NCBI RefSeq assembly: GCF_003611275.1 | Contig: NZ_CP020697.1 | Span: forward strand, 40,923 to 104,922 | From: Sulfitobacter sp. D7 | Lineage (GTDB): Bacteria > Pseudomonadota > Alphaproteobacteria > Rhodobacterales > Rhodobacteraceae | Direction of reading: 5' to 3' | DNA: 64,000 nt | Part shown: positions 25,968 through 34,549 of the stretch, in pieces | Position numbering within the stretch: the first letter of the stretch is position 1 | How the letters are laid out: every line of letters begins with the position of its first letter | Translations under genes and position numbers: made by a program | Notes under the pieces: generated by a model | The model's input: the letters and a program-made list of their open reading frames with translations, nothing else | Databases searched by the model: none | What the model was told of the DNA's origin: nothing

Positions 25968-26173
25968 TCCGGACGGGGCAGGGGTTCGAAACGGCAGTCG
26001 GGTTTGGTCGTCTCCTGAACTGGTGCGCCCATGGTCGAGAAGGAAAGCGCGGCGCGCGTGACCTGCGGCTCGCCATTGCGTCCGAAGCAGGGCGAGGTCT
26101 TCTCGGTGTACTTTTCGCAAGCGGCGAGAAGGCTTGCGGCGGCGCAAAGCGCGAGGAGGGGTTTTGAACTCAT
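25964..26173 (-). CDS. Small lipoprotein, VirB7-like position
   Basis: 69-residue protein with a lipoprotein signal and lipobox LLAAC at about residues 14-18. Start at 26173 overlaps the virB4 stop by 4 nt. Its place in the operon and size fit a VirB7-type lipoprotein that stabilises VirB9 at the outer membrane. VirB7 proteins are too divergent for sequence identity to decide, so the role is inferred from position. Confidence 0.75.
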   Translation of the reverse strand: MSSKPLLALCAAASLLAACEKYTEKTSPCFGRNGEPQVTRAALSFSTMGAPVQETTKPDCRFEPLPRPE

Positions 26174-28563
26174 ATCAGATGTCTCCAGAAATCGGGATTG
26201 GCGCGCCAATCGGCGGGTACACGGGCCTCGCCGGTTGCACCGCCGCCAAGGATGGGGAGGAGGTCGCCCAAGGCGGAGAGGTCCGCATCGACGAAGACGC
26301 TGTCGCCGGCCGAGCGGACAAGCGCGATGCGCTGGCCGATTGTGGGCTGGACGAGAAGGGCCGCCTCCTTGGCGTTCACGCGAAGAAAGTCGTAATCCGA
26401 GACCGTAGCGCGATCGTTCGGGAAGAGGATCTGGGTCGGCACCGTCTCGACGATGGTCTTGCCAACGCGGCTGTCCCGGAGCTGGCTCGGGTACTGCGTC
26501 ATCATGATCACGACACAGTTCATCTTGCGTAGCGTCACCAGCCAGTTCTCCAGCCGCGCCCCGAAATACGGATCGTCCAGGAGTTTCCAGGCTTCGTCGA
26601 GCACGATGATCGTGGGGCGGCGATCCTCGACCACGCGTTCGATCTGACGGAAGATGTAGGAGAGCACCGCCATGCGCTCGGTGGTCATGTCGAGGATTTC
26701 GGTCATGTCGAAGCCGATAATGTCGGAGGCCAGTTCAAGCCCGGCACCCTGTTCCGGCTCATCGAAGACCCATCCGTAGCGGCCGCCCGGGGCCCATTCG
26801 GCGACGCGGGACTGTAGCTCGCCATCGTCATCGAGCGACTGAAACAGGGTCTCGAAACTCGCGAAGCGCCGGAGCGAGCCCTCGGCATGGGCATTTTGCG
26901 AGACCGCGCTTTGGATGTGTCGTGACTGCTCGCCCGTGAGGGTTCCATTGCGTGTGAGAAGTGTCGCAAGCCAATCCGAGAGCCAGGCGCGGCCACGTTC
27001 GTCGATTTCGGTATCGAGGGGATTCAAGCCCGAGGGCACCCCGGCGCGGATTTCGTTGTAACGGCCACCAAGGGCGCGGACAGCCATCTCGAGGCCCCGA
27101 TCCTTGTCGAAGAAGAAAAGCCGTGCGCCGACCCGCTGCGCCTGCGCTGCGAGAAAGGCGGTGGTCAGCGTCTTGCCGGTGCCGGTGCGCCCTAGAACCA
27201 GCGTATGGCCAACGGTCGGTTCCTTGCTTGGGGCTCCCGCCTCGTGGAAATTGAAGCGATAGCCCGAGGTGCTGACCGTGGGCAGGACCGAAATGGTCTG
27301 ACCCCAAGGTGATTGGTCCGGACCACGCCCTTCGACGCTGCCATGGAGGGCCGCGAAGTCGGCGAAGTTGATCGAGGAAATCGGCGTCTTGCGGGCGCGG
27401 TAGCCGAAGTTACCTGGCGACTGCGCGAAGTAAGTGGCTTTGAGCGCCATGTTCTCGCGCACGATGACGGACATGATCTCCTGGCCCACGCGCTTGATCT
27501 GGGCGGCGGCGCGTTCGAGCGTGTCACGATCCGGGGCATAGACCGCGATCGAGAGGTGATGATCGCCAAACGCGATGCGTCCTGCCTCCTGATCGTCTGC
27601 TGCCTGGCCGAGTTGTTCGCGCAGGGAGACGGCGGCATCGTCGGAAGCCTGCATCTGGCGGATGATCCGCTGGATGCGTTCGGCCATGATGTTGTTCGGG
27701 ATCGGGCTGAAGGAGTTCGTCAGGACAATGTCGAGCGGCAGGTCGAGCGCGTCGAGCAGCGTGACATCCGTGAGCGCCGGGTAGGTCTTCATCGAAAAGA
27801 GCGCGCCGTATTTGACCCGCCCAGTCACGGCGTCGTTCAGGGTGACGACGTCGCCGTCGAAGGTCGCGCGGCAATTGCTCAAAGTATGTGAAAGAGGCAG
27901 AGCGTTTTGTCCGAAGGCGATGGGGGAGAAGCTGCCTGCGTTCAGCGTGTTGAGATAGCCAAGCCATTCGCCGCCCGTGCGGGTCAGTCGGACCGGGTTG
28001 GCCGAGGCAAGCGCCACCTCGAAGAAGCCCATGACCTCGTTCAGCTCCTGCATACGTGTCGCGCGGTCCTTGACCCAGGCCTTGCGGGCCAGCGCGCGCA
28101 AGAGCGGAATGCGGGCCGAGATGTCGGGGCGCCGGATGACGCTGAGATAGAGTTGGCGCTTGGCCGGGCGCAGGTCTTTGACGTGGGCCTGCCAGCGCGC
28201 GTCGATCGCGGCGGCGAAGCTGTATTCCTCGATGGGGCGCATTCCGAGATCCTGCGGCACGGAGATCCGGTGGATGTAGAAACCGAAGGCGTTGCCGGTC
28301 TGGGCGACGATGGCCGCGACCGCGCGTTTGAGCGCGTCGAGCCGGGCGTCCTCAGTTGTCATCGGGTTCAGACCATCAAGGCGCAGGGTCGCCAAGAGGT
28401 CGCCCTCGCGGAGGACCATCACATCGTCATCGGCGAGGGCAAAGTACGGCAGGTGTTCCGCGAGATAACTCTCCCGCGCGAACTCCCTGCCGCCCGCTTG
28501 ATGCAGGGCTGATCCGTGAGTGGAAAGAGTGCCCGCATCAAGCGCCAAAGCTGTCGCCTCCAT
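26170..28563 (-). CDS. virB4: VirB4 ATPase of the type IV secretion system
   Basis: 797-residue ATPase energising pilus assembly and transfer. N-terminal CagE/TrbE region, then Walker A GRTGTGKT (458-465), a FFFDKDRGLE segment and Walker B TIIVLDEAWKLL. The start at 28563 is the first Met that leaves VirB3 intact and gives normal length; it overlaps virB3 by 26 nt. Upstream in-frame codons lie inside virB3 and lack VirB4 similarity. Confidence 0.94.
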   Translation of the reverse strand: MEATALALDAGTLSTHGSALHQAGGREFARESYLAEHLPYFALADDDVMVLREGDLLATLRLDGLNPMTTEDARLDALKRAVAAIVAQTGNAFGFYIHRISVPQDLGMRPIEEYSFAAAIDARWQAHVKDLRPAKRQLYLSVIRRPDISARIPLLRALARKAWVKDRATRMQELNEVMGFFEVALASANPVRLTRTGGEWLGYLNTLNAGSFSPIAFGQNALPLSHTLSNCRATFDGDVVTLNDAVTGRVKYGALFSMKTYPALTDVTLLDALDLPLDIVLTNSFSPIPNNIMAERIQRIIRQMQASDDAAVSLREQLGQAADDQEAGRIAFGDHHLSIAVYAPDRDTLERAAAQIKRVGQEIMSVIVRENMALKATYFAQSPGNFGYRARKTPISSINFADFAALHGSVEGRGPDQSPWGQTISVLPTVSTSGYRFNFHEAGAPSKEPTVGHTLVLGRTGTGKTLTTAFLAAQAQRVGARLFFFDKDRGLEMAVRALGGRYNEIRAGVPSGLNPLDTEIDERGRAWLSDWLATLLTRNGTLTGEQSRHIQSAVSQNAHAEGSLRRFASFETLFQSLDDDGELQSRVAEWAPGGRYGWVFDEPEQGAGLELASDIIGFDMTEILDMTTERMAVLSYIFRQIERVVEDRRPTIIVLDEAWKLLDDPYFGARLENWLVTLRKMNCVVIMMTQYPSQLRDSRVGKTIVETVPTQILFPNDRATVSDYDFLRVNAKEAALLVQPTIGQRIALVRSAGDSVFVDADLSALGDLLPILGGGATGEARVPADWRANPDFWRHLI

Positions 28564-28816
28564 GCAGGGCCCGGTTCTTTGTCGGACGCACCGAGCCGAA
28601 GGAAACGCGCAGGACCTCGAAGAAATGCGGCTCGCGGTCGGCGACGAACCAGAGGATCGGATAGGCGACGAGGCCAATCAGGAAGAAGACCATGGACTTG
28701 GTCCAGATGAACGGCAGAACGACCCCGGTCGCCAGCACCACGAGGTATCCGACAGGGAGACCCAGATACTTGGGCGGACGGGCGAGGCCCAGAAAAAGGG
28801 GGGATCGTTCTGCCAC
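28538..28816 (-). CDS. virB3: VirB3 inner-membrane protein
   Basis: 92-residue protein with two adjacent membrane segments (about 18-57) and the N-terminal RSPLFLGLARPPKYLG segment typical of VirB3. It works together with VirB4 in pilus biogenesis, consistent with the overlap of the two genes. Confidence 0.9.
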   Translation of the reverse strand: MAERSPLFLGLARPPKYLGLPVGYLVVLATGVVLPFIWTKSMVFFLIGLVAYPILWFVADREPHFFEVLRVSFGSVRPTKNRALHGGDSFGA

Positions 28817-28831
28817 TGCTCTATTCGGTTC

Positions 28832-29113
28832 TCAGGAGAAGCCGTCGACGATGGTGCCGGCCGAGAAGATCAGCACGATCCCGATGATGACCGAGGCGAA
28901 CCAACCCCAGTTCAGCCGTCCCATCATGCACATGAAGCCGGTGCCGATGACCGCGAGGGTGGCGACCGCGATCCCGATCGGACCGGTCAGCGCGGCCTCG
29001 ACAGTTTCCAGCATGGTCTGGATCGGCGACAAGTCTTGCGCGAGAGCGGGCGTTGCGAAAGCCGCCAGGGTTGTGGCGATGGGCAAGAGGCGGCTGAGGC
29101 TATGTCTGAGCAT
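28832..29113 (-). CDS. virB2: VirB2 major pilin
   Basis: 93-residue prepilin. Long signal peptide (1-25, cleavage after ALAQ), then two hydrophobic helices (about 44-62 and 70-90) joined by a short polar loop (MGRLNWG), the standard VirB2/TrbC layout. Start at 29113 with GGGAAC upstream; 15 nt before virB3. Confidence 0.9.
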   Translation of the reverse strand: MLRHSLSRLLPIATTLAAFATPALAQDLSPIQTMLETVEAALTGPIGIAVATLAVIGTGFMCMMGRLNWGWFASVIIGIVLIFSAGTIVDGFS

Positions 29114-29129
29114 GCGAAGTTCCCATGTT

Positions 29130-29828
29130 TTACTGAAGATCGATGAGGACGGGCGCGCGGGCTGGGGCCCGATCTGCGATGCGGATGTCCGGCGCGGAAA
29201 CGGGCGTGCCCGACAGCCGGGACCGGATCTGATGGATGCGCGCGATGTAGTCGCGGGTCTCGATGAAAGGCGGGATGCCGGAATACTCGACCACGCGGTG
29301 CGGCCCGGCGTTGTAGGCTGCGAGCGCCAGGTTGATGTCCTTGAACGTGGCGAGCTGGGCGAGGAGATAGCGTGCGGCGCCGTCGAGGTTCTGAGAGGGA
29401 TCGCGCGGATCGACGCCGAGCGCACGGGCAGTATCCGGCATCAGCTGGCCAAGACCGTAGGCACTCTTGGGGCTGACGGCAGTCGGATTGTAGCTGCTTT
29501 CGGCCTCGACCAAGGCCTGGAGAAGGACCAGCCAGTCGTCCTCATCGAGACCGACGTGCCGCAGGGCACGGTTCCCCTGGTGCCGGTCAGCAGTCGTGCG
29601 GATCAGGGAGAGGATGTCGTCGCGTCCGGACGGCGGTGTGGCATCCAGCGAGGCGAGAACCTCTCCGGTCTCAGTGCTATCATCCAGCCCTGCCCAGGCA
29701 GGTCGTTCGCCATGAAAGGTCCAGCCTGAGGTCCGTGCCGTGCCGTCGCGACCGAAGGCGATGACGTCAGCCGCGCTCCTCGAGGGTGATGCTGTAATCA
29801 GGACCAAAGCGCAGATCGCGCCCGTCAC
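29130..29828 (-). CDS. virB1: VirB1 lytic transglycosylase
   Basis: About 232 residues with an SLT domain: catalytic Glu in ALVEAESSYNP, SAYGLGQLMPDTA and LALAAYNAGPHRV. The exact start is uncertain. A GTG at 29828 gives a short signal-peptide-like N-terminus (CALVLITASPSRSAA) and overlaps the upstream 104-residue gene by 62 nt. Any longer version would read entirely through that gene in another frame. Opens peptidoglycan for T4SS assembly. Confidence 0.82.
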   Translation of the reverse strand: MTGAICALVLITASPSRSAADVIAFGRDGTARTSGWTFHGERPAWAGLDDSTETGEVLASLDATPPSGRDDILSLIRTTADRHQGNRALRHVGLDEDDWLVLLQALVEAESSYNPTAVSPKSAYGLGQLMPDTARALGVDPRDPSQNLDGAARYLLAQLATFKDINLALAAYNAGPHRVVEYSGIPPFIETRDYIARIHQIRSRLSGTPVSAPDIRIADRAPARAPVLIDLQ

Positions 29829-30081
29829 CGAACTCGAGATGATGTTTGAAGAGGCCCGGCCATATGTTGAAATACCGCGGCTCTGGCCCGTGCGGGGTGA
29901 TCCGGGTCGAGACCAGAATGGCTTCCGGCTCGCCCTCGCGCAGGTAGATGCACTGGTAGCGCGGCTTGCCATCGTCCGTGAACCCCACGAGTTCATACCG
30001 GCAGCGGAACGCGATGCCCTTTTCGGACAGGTCTTTGACACCGTCGATGGTGATCAGGATCTGGTTGCGCGCTATCGGCAT
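29767..30081 (-). CDS. Unknown 104-aa protein, first gene of the virB operon
   Basis: 104-residue soluble protein, beta-rich, no signal peptide or known motif. It is the promoter-proximal gene of the minus-strand virB operon and overlaps the probable start of virB1. Related small proteins accompany virB loci in Rhodobacterales as far as I recall, but I cannot name a family. Could be a regulator or cytoplasmic accessory protein. Confidence 0.6.
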   Translation of the reverse strand: MPIARNQILITIDGVKDLSEKGIAFRCRYELVGFTDDGKPRYQCIYLREGEPEAILVSTRITPHGPEPRYFNIWPGLFKHHLEFGDGRDLRFGPDYSITLEERG

Positions 30082-30152
30082 GTTCGGACTCTCCCCACGA
30101 GAGCCCTTCTACTTCACGACACTAAGGCCATAAAGTCATATGGAGTCAATAC

Positions 30153-30180
30153 GACATATTGCAGAAAAAGACATATTGCA
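30153..30180. promoter_or_regulatory. Direct repeats in the divergent virB promoter region
   Basis: GACATATTGCA occurs at 30153-30163 and 30170-30180, a spacing of 17 bp, with a related GTCATATGG at about 30135. They lie between the virB operon (minus) and the exported-protein gene (plus), so a regulator bound here could control both. Which protein binds is unknown. Confidence 0.5.
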
Positions 30181-30213
30181 CGATAGTTGCCGCAACTTTT
30201 GCGGGAGAGCGAC

Positions 30214-30792
30214 ATGAAACGACAGGCGATGGCAGCTGCAATGGGAGTGATGGCGGTGTTCGGAGCCCCTAAGAAGGCGCAGGCCTATGACATCGATTGC
30301 GCCATCATGCTCTGTATGGCGGGCGGTTTCCCCCCGAGCGCGGTCTGCGCGCGCGCCTATCGCACCATGATCCACCGCATCACGCCCTGGCCGAGCCTGC
30401 CGCCCTTCGGGGTCTGCACGTTCGCCCATGTGCCGGTCGAGCTGGGCGGACCCGGAGGAGAGGGCGAGCTGGACACCAATCTGCCGGAATACGAGTGGCT
30501 GAACCGGACCCATGTGATCTGGTTCACCGGGCGCTCCTACGAGCCGCGCGACGAGCCGCGTCAGTGGGATTGGTCGATCCGCTCCTGCGATCGCGAGAAC
30601 CGGACCTGCCGCTACATCCAGCGGGTCTACGGATCCCACACGCCCTGGCCCGCGACATTCGTCTCGGAAAGCGGGCAGGAGATCGCCTATCCGAGTGGTG
30701 GTGGCCGTTGGCACTTCTATTCTCGCAGCATCATGGTCGAGTACGGCGACTTCGAGGGCAACATGGGCCACTCGGAGTGGTTTTCCTACTGA
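30214..30792 (+). CDS. Exported cysteine-rich protein of unknown function
   Basis: 192-residue protein with a signal peptide (residues 1-24, cleavage after KAQA) and eight or so cysteines in the mature part (DCAIMLCMAGG, AVCARAY, GVCTF, SCDRENRTC), suggesting a disulfide-bonded periplasmic protein. GGGAGA lies before the ATG. It diverges from the virB operon and shares its control region, so it is probably linked to conjugation, for example entry exclusion or envelope modification; that is conjecture. Ends 7 nt inside a convergent small gene. Confidence 0.75.
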   Translation: MKRQAMAAAMGVMAVFGAPKKAQAYDIDCAIMLCMAGGFPPSAVCARAYRTMIHRITPWPSLPPFGVCTFAHVPVELGGPGGEGELDTNLPEYEWLNRTHVIWFTGRSYEPRDEPRQWDWSIRSCDRENRTCRYIQRVYGSHTPWPATFVSESGQEIAYPSGGGRWHFYSRSIMVEYGDFEGNMGHSEWFSY

Positions 30793-30986
30793 TCCGAACG
30801 GTCCGATGCCACCAGGGAAATTGAGCGAAGCTCGGCAAGATCTGCATCAAAGCGTTCCGGATCGACATGCCAGCGGCGGCTCACCGAGCCATCATTCCAA
30901 CGGTAATCGGTGAACAGGTGAATCTCCTGTGTACCGGCGTTCAGAAACCCTTCCTGGAAAGGCCAGCCTGTCTTTCTCTTCGTCAT
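30786..30986 (-). CDS. Small hypothetical protein (66 aa)
   Basis: 66-residue protein with normal amino-acid composition and no recognisable domain. Convergent with the exported-protein gene and on the same strand as the XRE gene 78 bases upstream, so it may be the second gene of that unit. Ribosome binding site is weak. Confidence 0.45.
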   Translation of the reverse strand: MTKRKTGWPFQEGFLNAGTQEIHLFTDYRWNDGSVSRRWHVDPERFDADLAELRSISLVASDRSDQ

Positions 30987-31064
30987 GTACCCGTGTCGCT
31001 CGTACCGTTCTTGCCGTTCGAATCTTTCGTGTTGGGGGATAGGATCAAAGTCTCAGGAAACGAA

Positions 31065-31274
31065 CTAGCGCTTCGCAAAGAGTACTTCGGGGTCGACATT
31101 GAGCGCCTTGGCGATGCGTTCGAGAAGGTCGAGGGAGGCCGCAAACTTGGCGTTCTCGACCTTGCCCATATGGCCGCGGCTCACATCGGCCCGATGAGCA
31201 AGCTCCTCTTGGCTGAGGCCGCGGGCGCGTCTCAATTCCTGGATGTTCAGTGCTACACGGTCCCGCAAGTTCAT
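31065..31274 (-). CDS. XRE-family transcriptional regulator
   Basis: 69-residue protein that is a single Cro/C1-type helix-turn-helix domain (GLSQEELAHRADVSRGHMGKVE, residues about 19-41). Proteins of this size act as dimeric repressors. A 17-bp palindrome lies 28 nt upstream of the start, fitting autoregulation. It sits beside the T4SS locus and may control it. Confidence 0.8.
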   Translation of the reverse strand: MNLRDRVALNIQELRRARGLSQEELAHRADVSRGHMGKVENAKFAASLDLLERIAKALNVDPEVLFAKR

Positions 31275-31301
31275 GCCCGCGAAACGGACACGCTGCGCGA
31301 A

Positions 31302-31318
31302 ATATCGCCACGCGATAT
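31302..31318. promoter_or_regulatory. Operator candidate of the XRE regulator
   Basis: Perfect 7-bp arms ATATCGC and GCGATAT separated by CAC, 28-44 nt upstream of the XRE start codon, where a repressor would overlap the promoter. Confidence 0.55.
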
Positions 31319-31449
31319 ATGTTACATTCGGAGGTGCAGAGAAGAATTCTTGGTACGGCGCGAGATCGCCGGAATGGGATGCCTGCCGATACGCAGGTCA
31401 CGGGATGATCCGTCTCGCAAACATACTGGGTCGTTCAATCGTTCTTTCG

Positions 31450-31482
31450 GAAAAGGGCGACACCGGCAATACCGGTGCCGCC
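31450..31482 (-). terminator. Terminator downstream of the etf-thiolase operon
   Basis: Inverted repeat of 11-bp arms (31456-31466 and 31472-31482, one mismatch, CAATA loop on the plus strand). Read on the minus strand it is followed by CTTTTCC, so it can end transcripts coming from the thiolase gene, 110 bases upstream. Confidence 0.5.
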
Positions 31483-31592
31483 AGTCGGTCGTCCACAGGG
31501 AGGTTGGAGAGGACGAATTCTACGAGGAAATTTGGGGTTGGCCAAAAATCGCATAAGAGAACTTATGTTAGTTTTGTGGTTGTCGCGGCACC

Positions 31593-32792
31593 TCAGACAG
31601 CTTCGAGCGCGATTGCAATCCCCTGTCCCACGCCAATACACATGGTCGATAACGACTTTTCTCCAGGTTTGAGGTCCAGCATCGCTGAACCAGTGATGCG
31701 GGCACCTGACATGCCAAGCGGATGGCCGAGAGCAATAGCGCCGCCGTTCGGGTTCACGCGGGCGTCATCATCCGCGATCCCCAGGTGCCGTAGTGTGGCC
31801 AGACCCTGCGAAGCAAAGGCTTCGTTAAGTTCGATTACCGAGAAGTCTTCTTGTTTCAGTCCAAGTCGCGCCATCAGCTTTTCCGACGCCGGTGCCGGCC
31901 CGAAACCCATGATGCGCGGTGCGACGCCCGCGGTTGCGCCGCCCAAGACCCTTGCGATCGGTGTGAGGCCAAATTTTTTTGCGACGTCGCTGGTGGCAAG
32001 GATCAATGCTGCGGCACCATCGTTCACGCCCGAAGAATTCCCAGCGGTTACAGTGCCGTCCGCTTTTACGAAAGTTTTCAGTTGGGCGAGCGCTTCCAAA
32101 GTCGTACCCGCGCGAGGGTGTTCATCCTGTACGACGATCTTTGGCTCCCCCTTTCGCTGAGGAATCTCTACCGGGACAATTTCACGGGCCAAACGACCGT
32201 TCGCCATGGCATCTCTCGCCTTTCGCTGCGAACGCATGGCGAAGGCATCTTGGTCGGCGCGGTTGATGCTGAAGTCTTCCGCTACGTTTTCGGCCGTTTC
32301 AGGCATGCTGTCGACGCCGTATTGACTCTTCATCTGTTTATTGACGAAGCGCCAGCCGATGGTGGTGTCTTCAGCAGAATTTTCGCGCGAGAATGCAGTT
32401 GTAGCTTTTGGCATCACAAACGGAGCACGAGACATGCTTTCCACACCGCCAGCAACAATGAGATCGGCTTCTCCAGCTTTGATCGCGCGGGCGGCTGTGA
32501 TTACGGCGTCCATACCCGATCCGCACAACCGGTTCATCGTCGTGCCAGGGACACAATCCGGAAATCCCGCGAGTAGCAGCGACATGCGTGCGACGTTGCG
32601 GTTGTCCTCGCCCGCCTGGTTGGCGCAGCCGAAAATCACTTCGTCAATGGCCGCTAGATCTAGCTTCGGGTTTCGGCTGGCCAGGGCCCTGAGTGGGATT
32701 GCACCAAGATCGTCGGCTCGCACAGAAGAAAGCGCGCCGCCATAGCGACCAATTGGTGTGCGGATGTAATCGCAGATGTAGACGTTTGTCAT
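31593..32792 (-). CDS. Thiolase, 3-oxoadipyl-CoA thiolase type
   Basis: 399-residue thiolase. The nucleophilic Cys is C90 (NRLCGSG), with GGAIALGHPLG and CIGVGQG supplying the catalytic His and second Cys. The GCANQAGEDNRNVARM segment is typical of the PcaF/PaaJ group, which splits 3-oxoadipyl-CoA with CoA into succinyl-CoA and acetyl-CoA. In this cluster it would finish adipate oxidation. It is 2 nt downstream of etfA. A general acetyl-CoA acetyltransferase role is the alternative. Confidence 0.88.
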   Translation of the reverse strand: MTNVYICDYIRTPIGRYGGALSSVRADDLGAIPLRALASRNPKLDLAAIDEVIFGCANQAGEDNRNVARMSLLLAGFPDCVPGTTMNRLCGSGMDAVITAARAIKAGEADLIVAGGVESMSRAPFVMPKATTAFSRENSAEDTTIGWRFVNKQMKSQYGVDSMPETAENVAEDFSINRADQDAFAMRSQRKARDAMANGRLAREIVPVEIPQRKGEPKIVVQDEHPRAGTTLEALAQLKTFVKADGTVTAGNSSGVNDGAAALILATSDVAKKFGLTPIARVLGGATAGVAPRIMGFGPAPASEKLMARLGLKQEDFSVIELNEAFASQGLATLRHLGIADDDARVNPNGGAIALGHPLGMSGARITGSAMLDLKPGEKSLSTMCIGVGQGIAIALEAV

Positions 32793-32794
32793 TC

Positions 32795-33715
32795 TTAGAG
32801 TGCCTTTGTCATATCCGGGACGGCGTCGAGCAGGTCTGCGACCAGGCCGTAGTCGGCGACCTGGAAGATCTGGGCCTCTTCATCCTTGTTGATGGCGACG
32901 ATGACCTTGCTGTCCTTCATGCCTGCAAGGTGTTGAATTGCCCCGGAAATCCCGACCGCGATGTACAGCTCGGGCGCCACGACCTTGCCGGTCTGGCCGA
33001 CCTGCCAGTCGTTCGGTGCGAACCCGCTATCCACCGCCGCGCGCGAGGCGCCGACCGCCGCGCCCAGCTTGTCGGCCAGGCCCTCGATGATCGCGAAGTT
33101 CTCCTCGGAACCGACGCCGCGACCGCCCGAGACCACGATCTTGGCCGAGGTCAGTTCCGGACGATCCGACGCCGCGACCTTGTCCTCGACCCAGGCGCTC
33201 AGGCCCGCGTTGCCGGCCGCTGCGATGGCCTCGACGGCGGCCGAACCACCCTGGCCAGCCGCGTCGAAGGCGGTGGTGCGGACGGTCAGTACCTTCTTGG
33301 AATCGTTGGATTTTACCGTCTGAATCGCGTTGCCCGCGTAGATCGGGCGTTCGAACGTGGACCCGTCCACGATGGCGGTGACGTCCGACAAAACCATCAC
33401 GTCCAGCAGCGCCGCGACGCGCGGCAGGATGTTTTTCGCGCTCGCCGTGGACGGAGCAACGATATGTTCATAATTGCCTGCCAGGCTGACCACCAGATCG
33501 GCGACCGGCTCGGCCAGGCCGTTGGCATAGGCGGCGTCATCCGCCACCAGAACCTTTGCCACGCCGTCGATCTTCGACGCGGCCTCGCCTGCGGCAGCGG
33601 GGCCCGCAACCAGAACGGTCACATCGCCCAGCGATTTGGCAGCGGTCACCGCCTTGGCGGTGGCGTCCAGCGCCAGTGCACCACCGGCGATTTCTGCAAG
33701 GAGAAGAACAGCCAT
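32795..33715 (-). CDS. etfA: Electron transfer flavoprotein alpha subunit
   Basis: 306-residue ETF alpha with the C-terminal FAD-binding domain (VVSGGRGVGSEENF, APELYIAVGISGAIQHLAGM, ADYGLVADLLDAVPDM). It accepts electrons from acyl-CoA dehydrogenases and passes them to ETF:quinone oxidoreductase, which is not in this window. ATG shares one base with the etfB stop. Confidence 0.95.
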   Translation of the reverse strand: MAVLLLAEIAGGALALDATAKAVTAAKSLGDVTVLVAGPAAAGEAASKIDGVAKVLVADDAAYANGLAEPVADLVVSLAGNYEHIVAPSTASAKNILPRVAALLDVMVLSDVTAIVDGSTFERPIYAGNAIQTVKSNDSKKVLTVRTTAFDAAGQGGSAAVEAIAAAGNAGLSAWVEDKVAASDRPELTSAKIVVSGGRGVGSEENFAIIEGLADKLGAAVGASRAAVDSGFAPNDWQVGQTGKVVAPELYIAVGISGAIQHLAGMKDSKVIVAINKDEEAQIFQVADYGLVADLLDAVPDMTKAL

Positions 33716-34473
33716 TACACGATCCCCTTTTCTTTCAGCTTCGACACCAGCTCGTCGACCGAGCCAACCATTTCCCCGGCCGAACGCGCGGCGGGCTCTG
33801 CCGTCTTGACGACGGTCAGGCGCGGCGTGACATCGACGCCGAAATCGGCGGCGGTCTTTTCGTCCAGCGGTTTCTTCTTGGCTTTCATGATGTTGGGCAG
33901 CGAGGCGTAGCGCGGCTCGTTCAGGCGCAGGTCGGCGGTGACGATCGCCGGCAGCTTCACCTTGATGGTCTGCAGACCGCCGTCCACTTCGCGGGTCACG
34001 ACGGCATGCTCGCCCTCGATCGCAACCTCAGAGGCATAGGTCGCCTGACCCCAGCCCAGCAGCGCCGCCAGCATCTGGCCGGTCGCGTTCATGTCGTTGT
34101 CGATCGCCTGTTTGCCCGCGATCACCAGGCCCGGCGCCTCGGCGTCGATCACGGCCTTTAGGATCTTGGCCACCGCCAGCGGCTCGATATCTTGGTGCAC
34201 GTCGTCGGCGGCCACGACGAGGATCGCCCGGTCCGCGCCCATCGCCAGCGCCGTGCGCAGCGTTTCCTGCGCCTGTTTCACGCCGATCGACACGACGACA
34301 AGCTCGTCCGCCTTGCCCGCTTCCTTCAGACGGATCGCCTCTTCAACCGCAATCTCGTCGAACGGGTTCATCGACATCTTCACATTCGCGAGACCAACTC
34401 CGCTACCGTCCGCCTTAACGCGAACCTTCACGTTGTAATCAATTAGGTGTTTTATAGGTGCAATTATTTTCAT
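33715..34473 (-). CDS. etfB: Electron transfer flavoprotein beta subunit
   Basis: 252-residue ETF beta with the N-terminal [16 protein letters not shown], an AMP/FAD-binding region and the dehydrogenase recognition loop ([20 protein letters not shown]) used to dock acyl-CoA dehydrogenases. Expected partner of the acyl-CoA dehydrogenase at 44893. Codon use of both etf genes is more GC-rich than that of the adjacent thiolase. Confidence 0.95.
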   Translation of the reverse strand: MKIIAPIKHLIDYNVKVRVKADGSGVGLANVKMSMNPFDEIAVEEAIRLKEAGKADELVVVSIGVKQAQETLRTALAMGADRAILVVAADDVHQDIEPLAVAKILKAVIDAEAPGLVIAGKQAIDNDMNATGQMLAALLGWGQATYASEVAIEGEHAVVTREVDGGLQTIKVKLPAIVTADLRLNEPRYASLPNIMKAKKKPLDEKTAADFGVDVTPRLTVVKTAEPAARSAGEMVGSVDELVSKLKEKGIV

Positions 34474-34549
34474 TGGCGTTTATCGTCTTGGAAATTTGCA
34501 ATGGCAGTAACGGCCCGGGTTCCAGGCCGTTACTTGGGATGTGTCTCTG

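Noticed and set aside
20060..26018. Several long plus-strand frames opposite virB genes (about 20060-21124, 22742-24280, 24918-26018)
   Set aside because: All overlie well-supported virB genes on the minus strand and have low-complexity, Arg/Gly/Asp-rich translations typical of antisense frames.
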